64,000 nt of DNA from Petrolisthes cinctipes (Eukaryota > Arthropoda > Malacostraca > Decapoda > Porcellanidae): positions 186,001 to 250,000 of the forward strand of contig JAWQEG010001435.1 of assembly GCA_033782935.1 (NCBI GenBank), in the 5' to 3' direction. The notes below the pieces were generated by a model, which made no database searches, had not been told where the DNA came from, and was given only the letters and a program-made list of their open reading frames with translations. Below are positions 34,901 to 46,900 of this stretch, piece by piece (the first letter of the stretch is position 1; each line of letters opens with the position of its first letter). A program made the translations under genes and the position numbers.

Positions 34901-37900
34901 TTCCTAGGCTAGAGTCAGTGTTACTACTGTCAATCCCAATTTCTAGCCCAGGTCTTTCCACTAGTACAGTCGGCAGCATAAGTTAGCTTCATTTCCATCT
35001 GCGTATGTATTAGCTATAGTGATGTTGTAATACAATTTTAATGCAGAGATGACAGATAATGTTCTCATATGGTAAATTACGCATGTTGTTGGAATAAAAA
35101 CCGGTTCAGAATGCAACTATCTGGTCATACTTGCAATATTAAGTAAATGAGATGGACTCGAATTTATGCGGACGGCTGTACCATCGCCATGGCTATATAT
35201 AGCCCATGCAGGCTATTATGCGGACTGTGAGGAGTTAACAGTGTTTCTACTCTCGACGGGCTAACAGCTAAAATGTGCCAATAACCCAGCTATCATTTTG
35301 AGGGAGCAGTATCTCGCTATATTGGCATATAACATCTCTGTAAATTGTCAATTTGAGGCAGTTGCCACCCATAAAAAATTTTCCCATATAAAACATGTAT
35401 TCATACTATGCGATTTATACTTATGTGTGCTCCTCTGTCACCCAAATTCTCGCGCAATATGCAAACCTACTGTATGCCCCCCCCTGACATACTTAATTAG
35501 GCTCAAAACAGAGGATGTGTGTGCTTAGTAACTCCCATGAGTAACACTAGCCTTGTCTAGCCAGTGTAGCAATATCTATCAGCATGTGAGGTTGTATTTT
35601 CAGCGCTCCGCTTTTGCGATAAAATTACCATAAATGTACATAAAAATGTCAGTGACGTTATAGTTCATATTGTTGTATTGAAAAATGTGATTCTGACACG
35701 TTTTATGACGAAAACAGTGTGAAACCGTACTTAGAATTGTCAGGAGTGTGTAAAGGTGAATTTTGAGTTGTGGTCATTCTGAGCTAGCTACCCATCCTAT
35801 AGATGACCATATAGTCTTCACAAGCAAATCAGGAGACAGCTAAAGGTTTGTACTTCAATTTCATGTATCAATTATTCATGTAGGTTTAGTGGTTTACATG
35901 CTATTAGAAGCCAAATGTTTGTTTACGTTCTGCAAAAATATGCCCACAGTACAGAGTTGATGGGCTCAAACATGCCCGTCGATAGAGGGTTAATGCAGAA
36001 TACTTGGTTTCTACTGATATAACCTGAAGTAAAAACAATAATCTCTTCTTACCTGCATTGCTTCAGAACCTGAGGAAGCATGTCTGGTTCTTGGTTTTTC
36101 ATCTTCTGAGTGTGACTGTTTTCTTGACCTCTTTGGCATGCTGTCCAATCTTGTTGCTTTGATAGTATCCTTTTCATTCACTGACAAAGACTGTGTTTCC
36201 GCCTTCCCTACTTTTTTCAGGTGAGTTCTGACCAGTCCAGTGTTATCAGCAGCATCACTACCACTCACAGATCTTCTCCTATCTCTTCGTGATGGTGTAG
36301 CAGGAGTCTTCACCACAGACTCTTCACTCACAGATTTTCTCCTACCCCTTCGTGATGGTGTAGTGGGAGTCTCAACCATCTCCTCCTCACTCACAGATTT
36401 TCTTCTACTTCTCCGTAATGGTGTATGAGTCTCCACTTCAGCCTCCTCACTCACAGATTTTCTCCTACTCCTTCGTGATGGTGTATGAGTCTCCAACAAG
36501 TCCTCTTCACTCACAGACTTTCTTCTACTTCTCCGTAATGGTGTATGAGTCTCCACTTCAGCCTCCTCACTCACAGACTTTCTTCTACTCCTTCGTAATG
36601 GTGTACGAGTCTCCACCTCGTCATCCTCACTCATAGACCTTTTCCTACCCCTCCTTGATGGTGTAGCAGGAGTTTCCACCACAGCCTCTTCACTCACAGA
36701 CTTTCTTCTACTCCTTTGTGGTGTTGGCGTGACAGGAGTCTTTGCCACACCCTTCCCTGACAGCCTTCGAGATCGACGGGTTGGACCAGGAGTCGTGGTG
36801 GCAGTGACAGACAGCTGGGGTGACGCATCGGACGAAATAGTTGGGCTGTTATTGGTAAGTGATATTTCAGCATTCTCTGGTATGACCTCCAGTGCCTCTA
36901 CACCTATACTCTTCCTCCTAGACTTCCTCCTGGTACTAGCTGCCGTCTTTGTTGGTGTATCTTTCAGGGGTGATCTTGGTGGTGTTTCCCTAAGTCGCGT
37001 CTTTGCTTTCGCAGTCTCTTGTGACTCTGCAACTGCCACAGTATCAATTTCTGCTTCCTCAGCAATGGTTTCTAATGTATCTTCTGCTATACTCTTATTA
37101 GTGGACTTTCTGTTTGATGAATTTAAGAGTGTGACTGTTTCTGAAGACTTTTCTGTACTCTTTGCTGCTTTTCTCGTAGGTGTTGACGGTAACACGGGGG
37201 AAGCTGAGAGAACATCTAATGCTGATAACTCCTCTGCTGATGGTGTGGGTGACTGAGGTTCTGGAGACAGTTCCAGCTTGACAACAACATTCCCCATATC
37301 TGGTGCAGCACCAGAGAGCCTCCTGGATCTCCTGACAGGGGTGGCAGCGAGCTGGGAAGCCGGTGTTGATGGTCTTGATCTGGTAAGAGGTACAGGAACT
37401 AGATTTATCTTCCTTTCAGACCGGGTGAGTATTTCTGCTGGGATATCACCATGCTGAATACTGTGCCTCACAGGGGTGCGGTGAAGTGCATCACCCTTCA
37501 TGGAGGAGTCACTACTTGGTAAAACATCATTATCATCAACTGAATCTTTGTCCTCTCCATCCATTGCTTCCATCTTTCTGCCCTTGATTTTCTCTGGTTC
37601 TTTTTCTACCAGATTATGACTTTCTCTATTTTTCTCCTCCATTTCTGTGGGTTCTTCTGACACTTTCCTACCATAATCAATGTCATGATCCTCAGCACTG
37701 GTTTCTACAGTCTCGGGTTCCCCGCTTTGACCAACAAGTCCATCTGCCGAGCTGCAAACATCACCTGTGTTATCCTGAAGCTGAGATTTGCCTTCCAAGC
37801 TTTCTCCATCCTTGGTTTTTCCCGAACCAACTTGAATGCCCAGTTTGTCTTGCCCAAATACCTCTTCCATTGCCTCCTCCATTTCTCTACCACCTTCCTT

Positions 37901-40900
37901 CACTTCCTTCTGCCCTTCCTCTTCATCACTACCACCTTCCTTCTTCCCCTCCTCTACATCACTACCACTTTCCTTCACTTTACCTTCCAAGTCTGCAAAG
38001 GCCTTTTCTTCCACATCCATTGTTTCAGCTCTCAGTTCCACTTTTTCTACACTCGCCTTCTCCACATTTACAGTATTTCCATCCACTGCCTCCTCCACCC
38101 CCGCCATCCTTCCTATTATCATCTCTGTTTTCATTTCTTTAGCCTCTTCATCCTCGTCTTCAGAATCGGAGAAGCACAGAGGACTGAACTGCTCACTCCT
38201 TGAGTTCAAGTAATTATCCTCCACTTCTGTAACATTTTCTCGTCCTTCCTCAACTTTTGTCATTTTTGTTTTCTTCTCCTCCACCTCCACCTCCACCTCC
38301 ACCTCCTCCTTCTCCACCTCATCCTCCTCCTCCTTCTCCATCTCCTTTTCCTCCTCCTCCTCAGAATCAGAAAAGTGCAGAGGACTAAACTGCTCCAGCC
38401 TATTAGATTTCAAGTAGCCTTTCTCCTCGTCCTGCCCCTCCCTCACGGCCTTCTCAATCATTGCCTCTTCCTTGGGGCTGAGGGTATTACAGTCATCTCC
38501 CTCTTCTATAACATCTAAGCCTAGCTCTTGTGCTTCAATATCCTCTTCCTGTGCATCAATATCCTCTTCCTGTGCTTCAATATCCACATCCTGTGCTTCA
38601 ATATCCACATCCTGTGCTTCAATATCCACATCCTGTGCTTCAATATCCACATCCTGTGCTTCAATATCCACATCCTGTGCTTCAATATCCACTTCCTGTG
38701 CATCAATATCCTCTTCCTGTACATCAATATCCTCTTCATCAATATCCACTTCCTGTGCATCAATATCCACTTCCTGTGCATCAATATCCACTTCCTGTGC
38801 ATCAATATCCACTTCCTGTGCATCAATATCCTCTTCCTGTGCATCAATATCCTCTTCCTGTGCATCAATATCCACTTCCTGTGCTTCAGTATCCACTTCC
38901 TGTGCTTCAGTATCCTCTTCCTGTGCTTCAGTATCCTCTTCCTGTGCTTCAGTATCCTCTTTCTGAGCTTCAGTATCCTCTCTTTGTAATTCAGTATCCT
39001 GTAGTTTTTCAGTATCAGTCTCTTCCTCCTCAAATTCCCTTTCATATTCTGCATTTGCAAGGATTCGGGATTCACCTCCTCGTAGCAGCGGGATCTCTGA
39101 GACCTTACCCACACTCTCATAACCTTTTGCATCTCCTTCCTTATCCACTTTGTTTACTTCATCACTCATTACATCCCCTTCCACTCCTTTACCCTGTGTC
39201 CCCATCATTTTCTCAGTCTCTCTATTCTCCTCCTCTTCCGTCTGTGAATGTTCCTCTTCGTTTTCTGAATCCTGAACCTCCGACAACCTGATATGAGAGT
39301 ATCGGTCAATGACAACTTCTCGAGACACTCCCAGTCCACTGGTATTTGCTGTAAGGGATGTGGTTTTCTCACCGGTAATATTTATGCTAACATTCTGCCT
39401 CTCCTTACTCACACTCGAAAGCTCTAAGTGCATCTTGGTGAGGGTATTTTCCCCTTCTTCTTCTTGGGTTCCATTACCACTCATGCTGTCATCTTCATGT
39501 TCCTCCTCCTCTCTTTCTTTATCATTATCTTCTTCCTGTGAGCTGTAATCTTCACTCGCTTCCAGTTCTTTAGATCGTTCAGCAGCTTCTGTTTCCACCT
39601 CCTCCTCGTCCTCTGTTAACTCTTCCTCCTCCGTTTTCTCTTCATCCTCCACTTCCTTTGCCATTCTTTCTTCTTCATTCTTTAAGTCCTCATCTTCAAC
39701 CTCATCCTCAGTTTCCTCTTCACCTTCAGCTTCCCTCACATTCTCCTTCACCATCGCATTCTTTTCTTCAATGTCCATTACTTCCTCCTCCTCCTCCTCC
39801 TCAAAGCTGTAGAACATCTCTGTGGCTGAGGCTTCCCTGCTGGAGACTCTAATGGTCTCCTCCTCCTCCTCCTGCACCTCCTCCTCTACTTCAGTTTCCT
39901 GAGTGTGCACTTCGTCTCGACTCACATCACTGAAAAGTTCTGAGCAATTAATATTGGATGACAATGAAAAGGAACAGTAAGACTAAAACTGGAAAATTCC
40001 ATCCACTCATATGACAGTACTGTACTGTATATACAATACAGAAATCATTTCTAATGTGTTAAAAATGCTGGCAGGCTGTCATATAACAAGATAGCTTAGG
40101 GTACGGTCAGATAAGATCAAAGCTTCAATATAAAAATCAAAGAACTGAGTTTCTAATGCTGGCGAATTCAACCTGAAGGGAACTCAAGCCAAAACATCAA
40201 CAGTTCTCAAATCGGCCTTTTATCATCATCCTCAACCCTTAGCAACACTTTAAAACTGAATGTCTATATATAATGTAGTACTGTATAAAGGTGCAGCTTC
40301 AGGATTATAAGAATCTGAGACAAAGAAAAAAATGGAAAGGAAAGACCATAAGAATATTACCAGCACTGACTGAAGTAGACTATGAAGATATAGAGATGAA
40401 AGTAGGCCTAATAGGGAGCAGCCTGTCACAAATCAGAACCTCAAATCTTGCAGTAGACTGATAGCAGATGAAAATAATAATGATATAACCAACTTTGGAT
40501 GGTCTTCACAAACACCCTGAATGCAATAAACTCTTAAACCTTTGTGATTTATTTAATTCTATATATCTATTGCTAAAATGATCATTGGCTTAGGTACACC
40601 CAACATATAATATGTAAGATGGCCCAACACTGGATATTGAACATAGCATTTAAACTTGACATTATGTGGTGAGGGAAAACTTTGTGCAATTGATGATGAG
40701 ACTGGTAGGTCAGTTGATGTGTAACAAATTCATTTATGGTGCTGTTGATCTGTAACACATTCACCAATCATAGTCCCTGTTGTATAAGTTCTCCTTAGTA
40801 ATGCAAGAAAATAGCCAAGGTGAAAGGCCAGTGTTACTATATTACAGTATAATCTGCCATACTGTGTCCTCAAAAGTATTCTACATCCAATAGAAGTAAG

Positions 40901-43900
40901 GTACACCTTTCTAATCAATTATGAGCCACAGTAAGAGGCTGCATTACTGTGCTCTTACCTCAATGCCAGAGGAATAGCAGTGTTGTGCTGTATCTTGGAG
41001 TGCAATGGCTGGCGAGGTGTGGGAATACCAGAGTCAGGGTGTCTGGAGGGGGTACAGGAAAGGGGAGGGCTGCTTCAACAAGGTGATGGCACCAAATAAT
41101 CAAGAAAAACAATCTGTTGGTGCTTGTCTAAAGACAGTTTGCACATAACAGTAACAGCAATGTGAAGATACGTTAAGTTCATTTAATTCATTTAGTACAA
41201 TGATTAGTTGTACCAAATATCATGAATACTGTATTTTGCTGGATAGACTGGATGTGTTGACTTACATCCACAGGACAATCAATATCTGACAAGCCTTAAA
41301 CAAAACCATGTGAAGCAATTAAATAAACACTTGGCACTTTGCGGGGTATCCCTCTGGCTAACATTAAATTACTTTACCAAGTTGGATGAAGAACTCTAAT
41401 ATTGTATGTAGTTCAAGAAAAAGAAGACAGCAGAGAAAGATTCACCAACTTAAAAATTTCAACTCTACAAACAGAATGAAATAAAGATAAAAACAGACAA
41501 ACTACACTAATCTGTCTATCAACTTAGGAACCCTGTGATAGTCAGAAAATTGGAGGTAAGAAAGTCCTTCAAGTATTGCCACGAAACACCAACTTTATGT
41601 TTCGTGGTGTAATCTGGAGGAATCAGCTTTCAATTTTTATACACAATCATAGGGTCCTTAAATGTATAATATATACAGTATAATCATACCTCAGAGGATT
41701 AACTTTTAGGTCAGAGATACTTGGTCGAGGAAGGAGAGCAAACCTCCCACTCTCCTGCATTTCATCGTGGGGTCTATCTACAACATCAACATCATCATCA
41801 TCTTCCTCTACTGCATCCTGGGCCTCATTATCATCATAATCATCATCCATGTTGTCACTGGGTTGCAGGATGTCGTCTTCATCTTTCCCCGCTTGTTCAT
41901 CCTCCCTCCGAGTCTTGGGAAGGTGGAAGCGCAGTTGTTTGGGTGTCATGCTGGTCTCGCTGGGTTTGCTGGCCACTGTGTCATCAGGAATGGCTGCAAA
42001 GGTGTTAGGTCAAGGATATGTTGTATATACTTACTGATTAATGTATACAATCTCCCAACATCCTCCATGAATACTGTAGTAGAGTGATACAATTGGACTT
42101 TTGTTACCACATAAATCTACTTCCACAACCCTACCATGTTAAAAAACTATGTTAAAAGAAGTCTTGAAAAAACCTCTTTTGCACTGCACCTCACCCAGGA
42201 GATGGAAGATAGGGGAGCTCTGATTGGTTGGTTGACTGGGAAAAAAAAACTGCAAGGGACGGCCATCTGTAGCCCTATGATGTCAGTAAAGTGTCTGTTG
42301 CTCGGTTCTGTCCAGTAATTTCAAAGTAAGAAGCTACAACCCCCACACTTCAAAAAATTGTATTGTACAATGACTCATCTGCATTAAAACAAAACAAAAT
42401 TTGATTTTTTTGTTCGCTTTTTGCATTTACTGGACTATTGTAAATATTTTTCCAAGTACAGTAAAAGTCCCTTAATCCGGAGGTCTATACCTCGGAATGC
42501 TCGCTCCTCCGGAACTTTTTGGGCCCACCAATTTTACCCATAATTACTTTTTGCCTCAATAATTCCCTGTTTACTCTTCTCTTGAACATTGACGGTCTTT
42601 CTTTTTGGTATTTTGTCTGTTAGAAATTTTTGTTTTAGGGAATTTTGTAGTTGACACAGGGATATTATGTAAAGATTGTTCAAGAGTAACCAGGGAATTT
42701 CTACCAGATGAAATACTAAAAAGACCGTAATTGTTGAAGAATAAACAGGGAATTAGTGAGGCAAAAAGGGAAATTTTAAAGGTGAAGTTAGGGAAATTTC
42801 ATCAAGCAGACCTGGCAACAGCTGCGATCCTCCCACCACCCCCTCCCTACCTCATAAATTACGTGTGACAGGGAAACCTGTATTTAAAAGAAATAAAAGT
42901 ATTTTATAGGTATTTTGGGGGGTATTTTTCGATAACACGGAATTTTCGCTAATTCGGAAGTCTCAAACCCCCCTGCCTTCCGGATTAAGGGACTTTTACT
43001 GTACTATAGTGGTTAAAAAGAAGAGTTTATAGTACTGTACAGTGTTGTACAGTGTAAATATGAAGCCTCAGTCTGCTGCTAAGACTACTCTGTTCCAATA
43101 AAATGAGTGTGCTAATTATTTGTTATATTTTGCTGGTATTGTACGGTGGAGTGAATACAGATAAGTCATGATTGTAACTAACTCATAAGGGCTCGAGTCC
43201 CTATTGTTACAACTTAAAGAGGTTGAGGTTTTATTGTAATAATACATCAACACTTGGATTGCCACTCAACTGACTGAGAGGAAAGAATACACAAATTGTA
43301 CTGTACTGCAAAAACATTTCCTGATTAGCAAATTCTTTATTATAATAATACCAGCACTGGGACTACCACTCAACTGAGAGCAGAAAAACAATACTAAAGG
43401 TACAGCAACAGCTAAAGTCATAGACTTCCACAGAGATGTAGAGAAAAGATTGGATGCTTTGAAGGAAGCAGAATATGAATAAAAAGGACAACAGTACTTA
43501 CAAACATTGGCCTTCTTAGCGCTAAGTTTGGGGAAGACAGGGATGGAGGCGTCACTTGCAGCTGAAGGACTTATTGGTCTCTGCACCATCTGACGAACCT
43601 GTAGGCAGGCAAATGGAGGAACAGTTAAAAATTTCTTAATGTCATACACAGTTCTGTTTTCAATTCCATGTAGCTTGCGGAAAAAGTGACCTTGATCGAA
43701 TTTCTCCTTATTTTTTTTTTTTTTTTTTTTTTCATGTAATTGTAAGGGCCACATGTATTCTCTGCACAAGTTTGTTATCACTATTATCACTTAGCATTTT
43801 CAAAGGGATGACTTTGACTGTGCTCACATAGCAAGTGTCAGCAACGGCACTATTGGCTGTCAAGTATTGGCAGGTACTGTAGTTTAAATTACATAACCAT

Positions 43901-46900
43901 TCGGATTCTTGAGCTTTTCAGATTTTTTATTTTTGGATTTTTTTAGCTTTTATTGTACTAAATACAGTGCAGTACAATGATAATACCATACAGAAAGATC
44001 ATATTATTAAATAAATAAATACTGTAATAAAAGAATTAACAGAAGATAAAAACTTGGGACTGGCATCTCACCTTTAGTATTGACTGAGGTGTGTCAATGA
44101 GAGTGGCATCCTTAGCTGGTGTGGTGACAGGTTTTCTTTTGTGCTTCACTTTGGGGGTTTGCAGTAAAGAGAGCACATCGGCTGACATCGTCTGGGACAC
44201 ACTGCATAAAGAAACGTGGAATTAATTATCTGCTGCCACTTTTCAACAAACATTCAGCTGGATGCCGAAGCACCCTATAGATAATAGTAATTATTTTCTG
44301 GGACACTTTAATTTGTTTAACTTAACCCATAAAGACCAAGAACCCAGAATTCTGGCAATTTCCTATTACTGTACAGTACACCATAAAGTCCCAGAAGCCA
44401 AAATCCTGGAGCAGAGACAGAAAGCGGGTTGTACAAAAATTAGCCAAACAAGTGGCATTGGTCCTGTAGTAGAGAGGGAAGTGTATAATGGACCATTGAC
44501 ATCCATGGGTGGGGGGGTCTACCCCTGAGGCGGACACCTCTTCCTCCCACCCATGATGCATTTATCATCCTTGTGTTAAGGGTAGTGGTGTTTCCTCCTT
44601 TCTCCTTCCTTTCCACTATCATCACAGAGAACTGGCACACTCTCTGATATGTTGTAGAGAGATAGAAGTCATGCCAGTACCTGCATACTCTACATTATGT
44701 CTCTTCATTTTTTCTTCTTATTTTATGTTATTATTGCCTTGTACTATCATTTTTCTTCACTTTATGGTTACAGAAACTTGTATTACACATAATTACATGA
44801 TTTGTAATGATATTTGCTGAAATGTATTATTTGAGGATTATGAGCATAATTATTTATTTTAGGGGTTACTAAATTAATTTTTTGTTCATATTTGACACTA
44901 CAGTGTGAGGTAACTATCTAACATAAGATTCATACACACATATTCTGGCATGTGCTAGTGAGAGTGGTGGTGTGGTGGTGGGTGAGGGTAGTAGTGGTGT
45001 GGTGACAACTGGAGGGTGAGGGTAGTGGCGTGACCCCGTTATACTGTCACAGCCACCTTGGAACCCCATCTCACACTTCTAGTGTGCTTTTGTACTGTTA
45101 TTTCTTTGGTAACAACTTATATTCATTGCTACTGTGACCCATAATCAAATCACAATTACCAGGCAGTGGCCACCCATAAGTAATTTTCCGCACAAAACAT
45201 GTATTCATACTATATGATTTCTCTTTAAGCGAGCCCATCTGTCGCCCAAATAGGAGCGCAATAGGCAAACCTACTGCACATATATACATGGACTCTGATG
45301 AACAAACCTTCATATTTTCTACCCTCAATGACTTTGATGAGCTAGTATAACAGCCTACCCATATTCCTGACCATCTTAAAGAGAAAAACATTATTACCAA
45401 CACATCACCTCTCATCCTTCCACTTATACTGTTGATATTTTCTCTCCTTTCGGCTCTTCTGATCACAACACCTTAAAATCAATTAATCCCATGCATTCTA
45501 ACTTCTCACCAGAATCATGCCAAAGCTGTTAGTCTCACCAAAAAATCTTTCATTGGAAACAAAAATGGTGAGAAGGGAGAAGCGGAAGTTCATATAATAA
45601 TAGATAGCATAACATAGGTACTTGTACATTTTTAGTACTGACTCGCCAAAGAAAAATGAAAGATCATATCATAACAAGGATACCTGTACATTATTTGTAC
45701 TCACTCACCTAAGATTGACATCACCAGGGCCCTGCAAGTTACTATACTTCCTCTGCACCATTTCCATAAAGCTGCGTGTTCCATCTGTGAGCAATGATGA
45801 CTCACTAAATCTGCCTCTCTTGGATGGTATGGGGCTGAAGAGAAGGCCAGATGACTCAGCTCTTTTCTCCTCCTCCTCCTCCTCACCACCACCAAGGAAG
45901 CTGGCGAGAGATGTCTCTATCCGGGACGGGAAAACTACGTGCGAGGCATCTCTGTTGGATAGAGAAGACGTGCAGTTAATTCCTCATATTCTACTGCTGC
46001 TATGGGTATGAATTAGGTGGGATTACGAGAATTTTGGCTCCGTTGGCAGTCAGTCCCGCAGCTCCTGCCGTTTCTTCACAACAACAACGACATCAAGATA
46101 GCATGGACGAGGACGTACTTCTACTTGCAGCAATTTTGCTTGTGATCAAAACAGGATGTACCAGGAGAGGAATGTAGTAATGTACAGCTGTCTGCTGCTA
46201 TAGGCTGTGAACCCAGCAACTCCATGTGTGGGTTAAACTGGGTTTGTTTACTACCAGGGTGCCGGCCTTGCTGAGCTTCCAGTTCCAATGTACATTGTTA
46301 TTAATCTTACATAAATTGACGAACAATACACAAATATACAGTATTATAATAATCCCGAGAGAAATGAGTCTTCTAAATTTGGAAAGTTTTTGGCCTGGTG
46401 GTCAACCTCAGTTCTTGTGCCCCAGAGTTTAGAAAATGTCCGAACCTAACTTCTCCTAGACCATACCAGATATCATTACCAAACTTTCAGGGTACGTAGT
46501 TTCCTACAGTATTGGGGTAGGTTTTAAACCTATTTAAAACTAGTCTAGTATTTAAAAGAAAACTATTTCGTAGTGACTTTTATCATCAGTGACTACTTTC
46601 AACTCCGTTCAGCCTTCCAAAGTCTTCAGCTTTGGACACTTAATTTTTATTATAATTACATAAAATTATATCTTATTTTGTATACAAATACTTGTAGTTC
46701 ATATTTTCACGATATGTTGAATAGTCACCAATATTATATACGGGCAGCACCGCCATCGTTGCTCAACAAAATGATGTTTTGAATTTATATTTAATGTTGG
46801 ACGTCAGCCTTTCTCGGGAGGTGGCTGGTGCACTCTCGTTTACACTGTTGGCACCCATACATGGACGCTCATGACATTATCGACATGAGAGTCCACCATG

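Noticed and set aside
36240..37256. Plus-strand ORFs opposite the phospho-motif array
   Set aside because: Shadows of the coding repeat in exon 17; no splice or motif support.
38530..38995. CRISPR-like array
   Set aside because: Units are contiguous coding repeats without spacers in a eukaryotic exon.
38472..39291. Long ORFs on the plus strand and a second minus frame over the heptad repeat
   Set aside because: They are by-products of a 21-bp repeat lacking stops in several frames; the minus-strand exon 17 frame is the one supported by splicing and length.
39930..39939. Upstream AG (GCTCAG) as the exon 17 acceptor
   Set aside because: With phase 2 from exon 16 it gives a stop within four codons; the AG ten bases downstream keeps the frame.
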